Shown: positions 48,901-56,854 of the stretch, one piece after another
Numbering within the stretch: position 1 is the first letter of the stretch
Layout of the letters: the number at the start of each line of letters is the position of its first letter
Origin: Stutzerimonas kunmingensis
Lineage (GTDB): Bacteria > Pseudomonadota > Gammaproteobacteria > Pseudomonadales > Pseudomonadaceae
DNA length: 64,000 nucleotides
Assembly (NCBI RefSeq): GCF_021432085.1
Contig: NZ_CP090366.1
Coordinates: forward strand, 1,426,001 to 1,490,000
Reading direction: 5' to 3'
Position numbers and translations under genes: made by a program
The notes under the pieces: model-generated
What the model saw: the letters and a program-made list of their open reading frames with translations, nothing else
Told to the model about the DNA's origin: nothing
Databases searched by the model: none

Positions 48901-49428
48901 CAGGATTTGCAGACGCCAGGCACCGGACTGATCCACCTGCATGACGTTGCGGAGCACGACGGCTTTCTGAGGCAGACGCTGGAAACGGCTCGTCATCAGG
49001 TACAGATCGTCACGCCCTGGCTCATCGCGCGATGGATGCAGGAAAGTGGTGCGCTGGAGCGGCTAAGCCAGGCTGTCCAGCGCGGCGTTCAGGTCACCGT
49101 GTATACCGACCTGCGTTTCAACACCGGCATCGAGCGCAGCCGGCCCAAGGGCGATCCGCAACGCGTCGCTGAATTCAGGGAAGCGATCGCCGCGCTCAGG
49201 TCGCACAGCGTCGAGGTGCGGGTCGTCCACAAGGTGCACAGCAAGATCGTCATGGCCGACGATGAGCTGCTGTGCGTAGGCTCGTTCAACTGGCTGAGCG
49301 CGCAGCGTCACGGCGACTATGTGCATCACGAAACATCCATGGTCTATCGTGGTGCGGATGTCAGTGGCGAACTGGCGGTCAACCGTACCAGCCTCATGCA
49401 GCGGGTGATTCGTCGTGACGATATGTAG
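45922..49428 (+). CDS. SF1 (Upf1-like) helicase fused to a PLD nuclease, Mokosh type II-like
   Basis: About 1168 residues. Residues 1-280 are a poorly conserved N terminus. Superfamily-1 helicase motifs: Walker A NGPPGTGKTT (about 287-296), an insert with long coiled coil (about 430-600), Walker B LLIVDEAGQVLPE (about 686), GDTQQIEPIW, EHRRC, TVGTVHSLQGAERP (about 904) and LNVAVSRAKD (about 942). The C-terminal PLD nuclease has one complete HKD motif HSKIVMAD...GSFNW (His about 1105). Fused COG1112-type helicase and PLD on one chain is the published architecture of Mokosh type II anti-phage defence (MkoC). The start is unclear: ATG 45922, TTG 45910 (AGAGG upstream) or GTG 45814. Confidence 0.85.
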   Translation: MNDYAFKLASYWRNSLADAENGNGALSPSQADKFLMLPAEVLASGCLSEGLLTQLFANEPEDRADIEITLRPWVYRARREHGRARNGLPAIITPVICQVSVTREGRLQPHGQALMPRDILEPLDRDNFAIGAQADLDAFLSAEDSQRFDPPVDAEALSKDQHQQNWREFLQFCMKMFRQVSNDWDGAEDRFELAGFGYLFKEEKAEGFSRNIVALYDHLRDTRPAVPLFERFAQRERSPDEPCLPANGLFAERLAHAGDEYALAPAQRDSLSHLLNGRAGDILAVNGPPGTGKTTLLLSVVASLWARAAAAGGEPPVVVASSTNNQAVTNIITAFGKDFATGSGPFAGRWLPDIRSFGAYFPKASAEAEMARTYQTRSFFTELESQEYLDKAQQTYLAHAAEAFPDMQSPSVADTVERLRESIRGRQQQLANIEQAWARLAEARQAIQTLLGDDPQAAIAQLHEQLQACDQQLADTQALLTRFKHYLAHEPLLYTLFGWFGPVAGKRLRLAKLQFDEAATELQSASSLSEIEARLTAAVAQASKARKTAEAQLHQAQQLQIAEQRQLANWQSAVAVLPNPADRPAGEITLDDCDNWADTSLRFEIFLLTTHYWEGRWLMEVGESLPEILKSRNKTGRKTLEQNWRRWMKLTPCLVATFFMLPKELRCKRHDGNGFVDAYALDFIDLLIVDEAGQVLPEVAAPSFALARQALVIGDTQQIEPIWSIPTAVDIGNLIGAGLLARDNVDDDYAAFCEGGRSAANGSVMAIAQATSRYHYDPDLARGMYLYEHRRCYDSIIEYCNALCYKGKLQPCRGPKPDGGLPALGYLHIDGICQPVHGGSRHNLLEAQTIAAWLKANEADLTERYGKELWEIVGVITPFGAQTQAIAQACAALGISTGKGAGEMTVGTVHSLQGAERPLVIFSAVYSKHADGQFIDRKASMLNVAVSRAKDSFLVFGDMDLFSQQPVSKPRGLLAQLLFADPASELIFEQQARQDLQTPGTGLIHLHDVAEHDGFLRQTLETARHQVQIVTPWLIARWMQESGALERLSQAVQRGVQVTVYTDLRFNTGIERSRPKGDPQRVAEFREAIAALRSHSVEVRVVHKVHSKIVMADDELLCVGSFNWLSAQRHGDYVHHETSMVYRGADVSGELAVNRTSLMQRVIRRDDM

Positions 49429-49515
49429 CAGTCCTGGCCGGTGCCGCCAGTCCTTCGCCGAGCCCTGATGGATGATGAGCGCGCTCTGGTTTCCATCTCT
49501 TTGGATGACTGACCC

Positions 49516-50142
49516 ATGATCGACCTGCCACTGATGCTAGCCTTTATCGCCGCCGCCTCGCTGCTGACCGTTACACCGGGCGTGGACACGGCCATCGTGC
49601 TGCGCACCGCCACGCTGGAAACTCGGCGCCAGGCGGTGCTCGCCGGCGCGGGGATCTGCCTCGGCTGCCTGGCCTGGGGCATGGCGGTGTCGCTTGGGTT
49701 GGGCGCGCTGCTGCAGGCATCCGAGCTGGGTTATACGGTGGTCAAGTTTGCCGGCGCTGCCTACCTGATCTGGCTGGGCTCGCGACTGGTTTTCAAACCG
49801 CGCGCCTCGTTCGACGTGGGTGGTGCCACGGCGGCTTCCGCGCGCGGTCAGGCCTTCTGGCGGGGCCTGCTGACCAACCTGCTCAATCCGAAAATCGGCG
49901 TGTTCTACGTGACCTTCCTGCCGCAATTCGTCCCGCTGGGCGCCGATGTGGCGGTCTATTCGTTCTTTCTCGCGTGCCTGCATGTGCTGCTGACGCTGGC
50001 CTGGTTCGCCGTGCTGATCGCGGCGACCATTCCCCTCGCCAAGCTGTTGCGCAGCCCCGGGCTGACCGAGGCGCTGGATCGCGTGACTGGTGGTGTGCTG
50101 GTCGCCTTCGGTGTGAGGTTGGCGACTTCCACCGCCCCGTAG
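49516..50142 (+). CDS. LysE family translocator
   Basis: 208 residues, about six hydrophobic helices. LLTVTPGVDTAIVLRTA (about 15-31) and LLTNLLNPKIGVFYVTFLPQF (key NPKIGVFY) are the LysE/RhtB fingerprints. Exporter of an amino acid or related solute. It stands alone after the helicase gene, 87 bases downstream on the same strand. Confidence 0.9.
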   Translation: MIDLPLMLAFIAAASLLTVTPGVDTAIVLRTATLETRRQAVLAGAGICLGCLAWGMAVSLGLGALLQASELGYTVVKFAGAAYLIWLGSRLVFKPRASFDVGGATAASARGQAFWRGLLTNLLNPKIGVFYVTFLPQFVPLGADVAVYSFFLACLHVLLTLAWFAVLIAATIPLAKLLRSPGLTEALDRVTGGVLVAFGVRLATSTAP

Positions 50143-50305
50143 CGCGGCCTGAAACCCCTCGCAGCTTCACGCCGAACGCATCTGTCGAGCCGTTTGGCAG
50201 CGCACGATCCGCTGCGCACCTACGCCTCGCGCCCATTGTCTATGTTGGGATAACCGCCTCAGCCATCGCGGGGCGGCAGTGATCACAACAATAAGGATGA
50301 GCACG

Positions 50306-51979
50306 ATGCGTTTGCTTCAGATCAGCAGATTGACCCTTGGCGTGGCGATCGTCGCCACCGGCCACATCGCCCACGGCGCGCTTCTGGAGGGCGGGGCGGT
50401 CGCCGCACCCGACGAGTACAGCGCCAAGGTGGCCGCCCAGGTGCTCAAGGCCGGCGGCAACGCGGTGGATGCCGCAGTGGCGACCGCCTTCACCTTAGCC
50501 GTCACCTACCCCGAGGCGGGCAATATCGGCGGTGGTGGCTTCATGACGCTGTATATCGAGGGCAAGCCGTACTTTCTCGATTACCGGGAAGTCGCGCCCA
50601 AGGCCGCCAGCAAGACCATGTACCTCGATGACAAGGGCGAGGTGGTCGAGAACCTGAGCCTGGTCGGCGCCAAGGCGTCCGGCGTGCCCGGCACCGTGTT
50701 GGGCATGTGGGAGGCGCACCAGCGCTTCGGCAAGTTGCCCTGGAGCGAACTCATCACCCCGGCGGTCGGCTATGCCCGTGAGGGCTTCACGGTCGCTGAC
50801 CAGCAGTTCCAGTACCGCGAGGACGCCATCGGGCTGTTCAACGGTACGACCAACTTCGAGGATTACTTCGGCGCCATGAAGGCGGGTTCCACCTTCCGCC
50901 AGGCGGAGCTGGCCGAGACCTTGGAGCGCATCGCCGACAAGGGGCCTGACGACTTCTACAAAGGTAAGACCGCCGACTTGCTGGTTGCGCAGATGCAGCG
51001 TGACGACGGGCTGATCACCAAGGAGGACCTGGCCGCCTACCGCGTCAAATGGCGCGAGCCGATGCGTGTCGACTGGCAGGGCAACAGCCTCTACACCGCG
51101 CCGCTGCCCAGCTCCGGCGGCATCGCCCTGGCGCAGCTGATCGGTATGAAGGAGCAGCGCGCCGCCGACTTCAAGGGTGTCGAACTCAACTCGGCACGTT
51201 ACATCCACCTGCTGGCGGAGATCGAAAAGCGCGTGTTTGCCGACCGTGCCGACTACCTCGGCGACCCGGACTACTCCGACGTACCGGTCACGAAGCTGAC
51301 ATCGCCTGATTACCTGAAGCAGCGCGCGGCCGAGGTCAATCCAACTGCCATCTCCGAGACCGAGAAGGTGCGCCCGGGCCTCGAGCCAAGGCAGACGACT
51401 CACTTTTCCATCGTCGATGCCGATGGCAACGCGGTCAGCAACACCTACACCCTCAACCTGGATTACGGCAGCGGTGTGGTGGTCAAGGGCGTCGGCTTCC
51501 TGCTCAACAACGAAATGGACGACTTCAGTGCCAAGCCGGGCGTCGCCAATGCCTTCGGTGTGGTCGGTAGCGACGCCAATGCCATCGAGCCAGGCAAGCG
51601 CATGCTGTCCTCCATGAGCCCGAGCATCGTCACGCGTGACGGCAAGGTCAGCCTGGTGCTCGGTACACCGGGCGGTTCGCGCATCTTCACTTCGATCTTC
51701 CAGGTGCTGAACAACGTCTACGACTTCGACATGCCGCTGGAAAAAGCCGTGGCCGCGCAACGCGTGCACCATCAGCTGCTGCCGAAGGACACCATCTACT
51801 ACGACGCCCATGCACCGCTGACCGGCAAGGTTGCCGACGAGCTTAAAGCCATGGGCTACACGCTGGAGGATCAGGGCTGGTTGATGGGTGATATCCAGGC
51901 GATACGCGTCGATGGCACGCGCCTGCAGACCGGCTCGGACCCGCGCGGGCGTGGCGTGGGGATGGTCGTCAAGCCTTGA
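50306..51979 (+). CDS. ggt: gamma-glutamyltransferase
   Basis: 557 residues, periplasmic by its N-terminal signal (LTLGVAIVATGHIAHGA). It cleaves gamma-glutamyl bonds in glutathione and transfers the glutamyl group. The autoprocessing site is RQTTHFS: Thr364 is the predicted new N terminus and nucleophile of the small subunit. GNIGGGGFM and GTPGGSRI, conserved in both subunits, are present. AAGGA precedes the ATG at 50306; an ATG three codons upstream has no spacing. The gene ends before two tandem hairpins. Confidence 0.92.
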   Translation: MRLLQISRLTLGVAIVATGHIAHGALLEGGAVAAPDEYSAKVAAQVLKAGGNAVDAAVATAFTLAVTYPEAGNIGGGGFMTLYIEGKPYFLDYREVAPKAASKTMYLDDKGEVVENLSLVGAKASGVPGTVLGMWEAHQRFGKLPWSELITPAVGYAREGFTVADQQFQYREDAIGLFNGTTNFEDYFGAMKAGSTFRQAELAETLERIADKGPDDFYKGKTADLLVAQMQRDDGLITKEDLAAYRVKWREPMRVDWQGNSLYTAPLPSSGGIALAQLIGMKEQRAADFKGVELNSARYIHLLAEIEKRVFADRADYLGDPDYSDVPVTKLTSPDYLKQRAAEVNPTAISETEKVRPGLEPRQTTHFSIVDADGNAVSNTYTLNLDYGSGVVVKGVGFLLNNEMDDFSAKPGVANAFGVVGSDANAIEPGKRMLSSMSPSIVTRDGKVSLVLGTPGGSRIFTSIFQVLNNVYDFDMPLEKAVAAQRVHHQLLPKDTIYYDAHAPLTGKVADELKAMGYTLEDQGWLMGDIQAIRVDGTRLQTGSDPRGRGVGMVVKP

Positions 51980-52029
51980 TGAGCGAGGGGAGAGAGCAAA
52001 CGGAGGGAATCGCTGCCGTCTAGTGAACC

Positions 52030-52061
52030 GTCATGCGCCGCTACAAGCAGCGGCGCATGAC
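52030..52061. terminator. 13-bp hairpin, first of a pair between convergent genes
   Basis: GTCATGCGCCGCT / AGCGGCGCATGAC with a 6-base loop, perfect. With the next hairpin it separates ggt from the convergent VOC gene; probably a bidirectional terminator pair although no U tract is present. Confidence 0.6.
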
Positions 52062-52068
52062 GTTCAGC

Positions 52069-52099
52069 TTCAACGCCGCACATGGCGTGCGGCGTTGAA
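52069..52099. terminator. 13-bp hairpin, second of a pair
   Basis: TTCAACGCCGCAC / GTGCGGCGTTGAA with loop ATGGC, perfect, 12 bases before the VOC stop codon on the opposite strand. Confidence 0.6.
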
Positions 52100-52110
52100 A
52101 GAGGGGGAGA

Positions 52111-52503
52111 TTACTGCGGGCGGTAAATGGCGCACAGCTTGTTGCCGTCAGGGTCGCGCACATAGCTGAGGTGCATCGCGCCGAGGCTGGATTCGCGCAG
52201 TCCTGGCGGGTCCTCGCAGGTCGTCCCGCCATGGGCGACGCCGACATCGTGAAACGCCTTGACCTGCTCGGCCGAGTTGCACTTGAAACCAATCGTGCCT
52301 CCATTGCCGACGGTCGCTTCCTCACCGTTGATGGGTTCGGTCACACCGAACAGGCTGCCGTCTTGGCGGTAGAACAGACGCGTGTGCCCGGACGGCGCCA
52401 CATTGCGCAGCGGCTCGCCAGCGCCGAGTACGCCGAGCACGGCATCGTAGAACCGCTTCGACCGTTCAATATCATTCGAACCGACCATTACATGGTTGAG
52501 CAT
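52111..52503 (-). CDS. VOC (glyoxalase/dioxygenase-like) protein
   Basis: 130 residues, two-beta-alpha-beta-beta repeats: MLNHVMVGSNDIERSKRFYDAVLG then YVRDPDGNKLCAIY (DPDGN, C-terminal Glu replaced by Cys/Ala region). Similar proteins are glyoxalase- or bleomycin-resistance-like with unknown substrates. CGAGGCC precedes the ATG. It is the last core-like gene before the accessory patch. Confidence 0.85.
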   Translation of the reverse strand: MLNHVMVGSNDIERSKRFYDAVLGVLGAGEPLRNVAPSGHTRLFYRQDGSLFGVTEPINGEEATVGNGGTIGFKCNSAEQVKAFHDVGVAHGGTTCEDPPGLRESSLGAMHLSYVRDPDGNKLCAIYRPQ

Positions 52504-52636
52504 GGGGGCCTCGCTATGTGGTTTGGAGTTGTGCGGCTATGGAGCAGGCACTCTAGCATTGGGAGGAATAGGGGGGGGCAAGCGGTGGGTAGGGCGGTGA
52601 GTCTGGATGTTCAACCAAAGAGTAGAGGCAGCTTTC

Positions 52637-52822
52637 GGCCGATTCTGTTGAAAAAGTCCCGCCGCGTTTTTTGCCGGCGAAAGAGCGTGAGCGACGTTGA
52701 AATCTGGCTCGGTCAGAAGGCGAAGCTGTCCTGGTTTTTACGTAGCAACGCTGAAATCGAGCGCTTTTCAAGCAGCCGGGAAGAGGCCCTCTCAGAAACC
52801 GACTTTTTCAACAGAATCGGCC
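52637..52822. mobile_element. MITE-like element with IS1182-type termini
   Basis: 186 bases with perfect 22-bp inverted ends (52637-52658 and 52801-52822), starting GGCCGATTCTGTTGAAAAAG. The first 21 bases are identical to the ends of the IS1182-family element at 60048-61662, but the interior is unrelated and codes nothing. This is what a non-autonomous derivative moved by that transposase would look like. No clear target duplication. Confidence 0.75.
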
Positions 52823-52949
52823 AGAAGCAGCCGCTCGGATGTTCGCGGAAGGTCGGTATGCCACTTTCAGCCGAGACGCCTGCGCCGGTTGAAACTACGA
52901 GATAGCCCGCTTCGTTGATGGCTTGGGTTAGCTGTTCAGTAACTCGCAA
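52823..52949 (-). pseudogene. sir2 (CobB-type) gene fragment
   Basis: About 42 codons: LRVTEQLTQAINEAGYLVVSTGAGVSAESGIPTFRE, matching the N terminus of Sir2 NAD-dependent deacylases (GAGVSAESGIPxFR is the NAD-binding motif). It ends at the MITE and starts beside the IS3-family element, so both sides are interrupted. Non-functional. Confidence 0.75.
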
Positions 52950-53000
52950 TGCATCCCCTTTTGAATCGCCCCGGCTTTTGTGGAGGCCGTTTCGTTTAAG

Positions 53001-53843
53001 TCAGGCCGCCATGGCCTGACCTGCTTGTTGCTGGTAGAAGTTTGCCTCAGCTTCCGCAGGCGGGATATAGCCGATTGAACTCAGCAACCGCTGGTGGTTG
53101 TACCAGTGCACCCATTTCAAAGTCGCCATCTCAACAGCTTCGCGGCTCTTCCATGATTGACGGTAAATCAGCTCGGCCTTGTACAGCCCGTTGATTGTTT
53201 CGGCCAAGGCGTTGTCGTAGCTATCGCCCTTGCTGCCAACTGAGGGCTCAATACCGGCCTCTGCCAGTCGCTCGGTATAGCGGATCGAGACGTACTGACT
53301 GCCACGGTCGCTGTGATGGATCAGGCCGCCAGTGCGATGCGGTTGGCGGGCGTATAGGGCCTGCTCCAGGGCATCCAGCACGAAGTCGGTCTTCATGCTG
53401 GTACTGACTCGCCAGCCGACGATCCGTCGCGCAAATACGTCAATCACGAAGGCCACATACAGCCAGCCCTGCCAGGTCGACACGTACGTGAAGTCCGACA
53501 CCCACAACTGGTTCGGGCGATCGGCATGGAACTGGCGCTGTACGCGATCCAGCGGGCAGAGCGACTTGTCGCCGGCCACCGTTGTCCGCACGACCTGGCC
53601 GCGCCTAATGCCCTGCAATCCAGCCCGACGCATCAACCGTTCCACCGTGCATCTGGCCGTCTCGATGCCTTCTCGCCGGAGTTGCTTCCAGACCTTCACC
53701 GCGCCATAGCACTGCATGTTGGTGTTCCACACCCGCTGGATTTCCAAGATCAACGCGTCATCGCGCCGAGCACGGCAACAGCGCAGTTCCGGGTTGCGCT
53801 GCTGCGCCGCGTGCCGGCGGTAACCGGACGGGGCGATCTGCAA
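53001..53843 (-). CDS. IS3-family transposase OrfB (integrase core)
   Basis: 280 residues from this start; the frame continues upstream (CRVLQIAPSGYRRHAAQ) into the OrfA overlap for expression as OrfAB by -1 frameshift. rve integrase core with the DDE triad: Asp in WVSDFTYV, Asp in HHSDRGSQY, Glu in NALAETINGL. Catalyses strand transfer in IS3 circle-type transposition. Complete. Confidence 0.92.
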   Translation of the reverse strand: MQIAPSGYRRHAAQQRNPELRCCRARRDDALILEIQRVWNTNMQCYGAVKVWKQLRREGIETARCTVERLMRRAGLQGIRRGQVVRTTVAGDKSLCPLDRVQRQFHADRPNQLWVSDFTYVSTWQGWLYVAFVIDVFARRIVGWRVSTSMKTDFVLDALEQALYARQPHRTGGLIHHSDRGSQYVSIRYTERLAEAGIEPSVGSKGDSYDNALAETINGLYKAELIYRQSWKSREAVEMATLKWVHWYNHQRLLSSIGYIPPAEAEANFYQQQAGQAMAA

Positions 53844-53899
53844 GACACGGCAGATCGACTCGACCCCGAGACGGTCACGATGCTGATCGACAAATGCCC

Positions 53900-54223
53900 T
53901 CAGGACTTGGTGCGGCGGTCGAGCTCCGCCTGGGCAAAATACGCACTGGCCAGGCGCAGAATCTCGTTGGCTTTGCGCAACTCACGGTTCTCACGCTCCA
54001 GGGCTTTGATGCGTTCGCGCTCTTCGGTGGTCGGCCCAGGACGCTGACCGGCATCAGTCTGGTGGCGACGAATCCAGCCATGCAGGGTTTGCGCTGCACA
54101 ACCAATCTTCGGGGCGATGGCCTCAATGGCCGCCCACTCGGAGGGGTAGTCGTTCAGGTGCTCCAGAACCATGCGCACAGCACGTTCACGGACTTCGGGG
54201 GAGTAGGTCGTAGTCTTTCTCAT
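53900..54223 (-). CDS. IS3-family transposase OrfA (HTH)
   Basis: 107 residues. Helix-turn-helix ([15 protein letters not shown]...[14 protein letters not shown]) and a leucine-zipper coiled coil ([31 protein letters not shown]), the usual OrfA of the IS3 family. Binds the terminal repeats; the frameshift product OrfAB is the transposase. Confidence 0.92.
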   Translation of the reverse strand: MRKTTTYSPEVRERAVRMVLEHLNDYPSEWAAIEAIAPKIGCAAQTLHGWIRRHQTDAGQRPGPTTEERERIKALERENRELRKANEILRLASAYFAQAELDRRTKS

Positions 54224-54227
54224 AGCC

Positions 54228-54611
54228 TCATCTTCTCAAGAGTTGAGGCCTCCACGAAACCCGGGGCGATTCACCTTGACCGGTCAGGGCGGCTTCGATG
54301 AGCCTGAAAGCCATACATTCATCTATTTCTAAGTCGTCGCGACCGAGGTTAAACGGCTGTACCCGAAAACGGCGCGGTTGAACTACGGCGGCACCAACGA
54401 TATGCAAACCGAGCCAAAGCTCGTATTGCGCGCCGCCGCAGTTTTCTGCGATCGGCTGCAGCGTAAGTTCTACTCTCTGATCCAGCATGGTTCCGACAGA
54501 ACGGTGGTGGGATTCACGCGGCGCCAATCCGCTCAGATCGCGGACTACGAATGTGTTTTCGGCGGCGGACCAACTGTTGTGTAGTGGTGTGCTGCGGTTG
54601 CGGGCCGACAT
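54228..54611 (-). pseudogene. truncated gene of unknown family, cut by the IS3 element
   Basis: Native part 54274-54611 (about 112 codons from MSARNRSTPL, CAGGAGCC upstream of the ATG); beyond 54274 the frame runs into the IS end and stops at 54228. The fragment includes FVVRDLSGLAPRESHH and YELWLGLHIVGAAVVQPRRF and lacks membrane segments. I do not recognise the family. It lies downstream of the small gene and WYL regulator on the same strand, so it was part of their operon before insertion. Confidence 0.65.
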
Positions 54612-54727
54612 GATCAATGGCTCCTGCATATACCCACGCGGTATCGAAGCGAGCGGGTAGTAGTCTTCAAATAGCATCAAGCTTGTCCCAACGAAAGCTG
54701 GAAAAGCGAGCTGGACTGCCAGGCGTG

Positions 54728-54892
54728 TTAGCGGGCCGGGACCGGGCCATTGATACATCGGTAGCCAGGGTATTGCGCTTCAGCCGTGACCTTTGCCATC
54801 GCAGAACTCGTTGCCTGGACGGTCATGATAAAGCTGGCTCGAGGACCGGCTGATGAGACGACGCGTTGCATAGAGACTTGATAGGTTTTCAT
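54728..54892 (-). CDS. small hypothetical protein linked to the WYL gene
   Basis: 54 residues: MKTYQVSMQRVVSSAGPRAS at the start, then VQATSSAMAKVTAEAQYPGYRC. It looks like a single beta-alpha-beta module with an AEAQYPGYR tail, a shape I have seen in short conserved hypotheticals. AGGAG lies 6 bases before the second of two ATGs (54892). It lies between the WYL regulator and the truncated gene. Confidence 0.6.
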   Translation of the reverse strand: MKTYQVSMQRVVSSAGPRASFIMTVQATSSAMAKVTAEAQYPGYRCINGPVPAR

Positions 54893-54969
54893 GGGCATCT
54901 CCTGATGACGGTGCCCAGTTTGAAAACATGGTGCGACGACCTGTGTCGCGCTGTTCTTCTGTTATTTCG

Positions 54970-55989
54970 CTATCGATAGAGAGCGGCAGCCGCGATGGCC
55001 TTTTCCGCAATGCGTGCGCGCTGATCCGGTGGGCCGAGAACTTCGACGCTGGCTCCTTGGCTTAATAACCAAAGATCAAGCCCCTGGCTAGGTAGAATCT
55101 TGCATTCCAGCAGCCAGCGTCCATCACCCTCAGGCGTAATGACCTGATCGGATTCCAGTGGATTTTCCGTAAGCCGTTCGAACAACGCTAGGTCAATGCG
55201 AAGACGAAGCGGTATCGGTTCCTCGGAGCGAATTGAAAGCAAGGACTGCAGCGACCGAGTATTTCTAATGTCATATCCGTCCGGGATCGATGAGGTTTGC
55301 CAGGCTAGTTTTGCTTTGTTGAAGCGGTGTAGAGGCCAGGCCATCGGTCCTTTCACGTCGTCGCCTGCCAGAGTCAGTGAGACGTAGATATTCGAGTCCT
55401 GCAACGAAAGCCCCAGGACATTGATAACGTATTGCGTCGTAGCGTCGGATCCGCGCTTAAGATAATCCACCTCCACGGCACGGTTTTCGATCATCGCTTT
55501 ATAAAGAACATCCAGAACGTCCGGGGATATTTTGGCCGGGCGAAGCGTTACGAACCGCGTATTCGTCATGATGCGCCTAGGCCACTCCTTAAGATTGGAT
55601 GAAGCGGCTTCCAGTTGCGTCTCGGCATATTCGGTCAGAGCATCAAGTGGCTGTTGAAACATCGACAAGCCAAAACGCTGGGCATGTTGAACCAGCATCA
55701 GGACCCCAAGTGCCTCAGCAGGTAGAAGCGCCTGGCTCAGGAGGGGCTTCTCGGTCCACCAGTAGAACTGCCCGTCTCTACGTTGTTGTCGAATATGACT
55801 TGGAAATGCTGCCTTGAGGTCGTTTAGACCCCTTTGAACGGAGCGAATGTGAAGCTGTATACCTTGATTTGCCAACCGTTCGGACAACTCACGCGTCGAG
55901 AGGGCGCTTCCTTTCGGCGGTACCAGTTTCTTCAGCGCCTCTCGGCGGTACAAACCCTGCGCAGCGCTTCTATTAACCGTTCGGCTCAT
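54970..55989 (-). CDS. WYL-domain transcriptional regulator
   Basis: 339 residues: N-terminal winged helix (REALKKLVPPKGSALSTRELSERLANQGIQLHIRSVQRGLNDL), a WYL domain (about 150-230) containing VEVDYLKRG, and a C-terminal WCX-type extension. Architecture as in PafBC, BrxR and CapW, which sense nucleic acids or ligands and often repress defence operons. GC is lower than surrounding core genes. AGGAGATTAAGGG precedes the ATG. Divergent from the Sel1 gene with 85 bases between. Confidence 0.85.
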   Translation of the reverse strand: MSRTVNRSAAQGLYRREALKKLVPPKGSALSTRELSERLANQGIQLHIRSVQRGLNDLKAAFPSHIRQQRRDGQFYWWTEKPLLSQALLPAEALGVLMLVQHAQRFGLSMFQQPLDALTEYAETQLEAASSNLKEWPRRIMTNTRFVTLRPAKISPDVLDVLYKAMIENRAVEVDYLKRGSDATTQYVINVLGLSLQDSNIYVSLTLAGDDVKGPMAWPLHRFNKAKLAWQTSSIPDGYDIRNTRSLQSLLSIRSEEPIPLRLRIDLALFERLTENPLESDQVITPEGDGRWLLECKILPSQGLDLWLLSQGASVEVLGPPDQRARIAEKAIAAAALYR

Positions 55990-56009
55990 CCCTTAATCTC
56001 CTGACCGCG

Positions 56010-56024
56010 CGACACAAGTTGTCG
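56010..56024. promoter_or_regulatory. palindromic operator candidate between WYL and Sel1 genes
   Basis: CGACA-CAAGT-TGTCG, a perfect 5+5 palindrome central in the 85-base divergent promoter region. A natural binding site for the dimeric WYL regulator controlling both directions (inference). Confidence 0.5.
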
Positions 56025-56074
56025 TTCCGGTAAGCCATGATCCGTAATGTCGCGATTGATATCAAGGTGGCATC

Positions 56075-56854
56075 ATGCGGTTAGCCTGGCTGGGTGAGAC
56101 GAAAACATGGATACCTAGTGCCGAAACAGCGTTCGGTGCACAAGGCTCGGTGAACGGCTTCGAGGCCTCTGAAGAAAAGGCCGCCGGCAGCGATGTCATG
56201 AGCTACGTCACGTTGTTCGACTTGGCTACCGGAACTTCGCCAGACGCAAATGCTTTGAATGAGCTGGGCTGCATCTGGCTCGAAGGAATCGGTGTCGAGC
56301 GCAACTGGCCTGTCGCACGCGCCCTATTCGCCGCTGCGGCCAGCTATGGATCGACAAGCGCCTACATAAACCTTGGGCATTTACACTGGTTCGGCATGGG
56401 TGTGCCCATCAATGAACGAAAGGGTCTTGCCTGGTACCGCTTCGCTGCAAACAGGGGATCAACGGACGGTCTCTGTGAACTTGGTCATGCCCACTTAGCG
56501 CTTGCTGAAAATGGCACTGGGGCCACGTGCCCCGAGATGCACCTAGAAAACGCTTGCGACTGTTATCTGGCAGCGGCGCAGGAAGGACATCCGGAGGCAA
56601 TGTCTTCACTCGGCCATCTGTTGCTAGATGATCGCAATCATCGGCAGGATGAGGCGAGGGGACTTTCTTGGCTCACGTATGCCGCGGCGCTTGGCGACCC
56701 ATTGGCTGCCAACCGTATTGCTGATTTCTTTGACGAGGCTCGGATTGGGCTACCTGATCCAGGGAATCTGTTACGGGATTTCTGGCGTAACTATCGGCGT
56801 CAGCGCGATGCAGTGGCGGAACGTGATCAATTCGAACAAGGGTCCAAGGGGTGA
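56075..56854 (+). CDS. Sel1-like repeat (TPR) protein
   Basis: 259 residues; Sel1 repeats at about 59-200 (e.g. NELGCIWLEGIGVERNWPVA, INLGHLHWFGMGVPINERKG, SSLGHLLLDD), no signal peptide. Sel1 proteins are scaffolds or adaptors. AAGGTGG precedes the ATG. Its end overlaps the next gene by 4 bases (GTGA): the two are translationally coupled, so the fusion enzyme and this scaffold probably form one unit. Confidence 0.85.
   Translation: MRLAWLGETKTWIPSAETAFGAQGSVNGFEASEEKAAGSDVMSYVTLFDLATGTSPDANALNELGCIWLEGIGVERNWPVARALFAAAASYGSTSAYINLGHLHWFGMGVPINERKGLAWYRFAANRGSTDGLCELGHAHLALAENGTGATCPEMHLENACDCYLAAAQEGHPEAMSSLGHLLLDDRNHRQDEARGLSWLTYAAALGDPLAANRIADFFDEARIGLPDPGNLLRDFWRNYRRQRDAVAERDQFEQGSKG

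Larger units (their letters stand above)
52962..54273 (-). mobile_element. IS3-family insertion sequence
   Basis: 1312 bases, TG...CA ends. Terminal repeats 52962-52988 and 54247-54273 begin TGAATCGCCCCGG and differ at only two of 27 positions. It holds overlapping orfA and orfB joined by -1 frameshifting, as usual for IS3. The flanking trinucleotides (TTT, CCT) do not match, so there is no intact target duplication and the flanks may have recombined. Confidence 0.9.

Noticed and set aside
52962..54273. Target-site duplication of the IS3-family element
   Set aside because: Flanking bases on the two sides do not agree, so no duplication can be shown.
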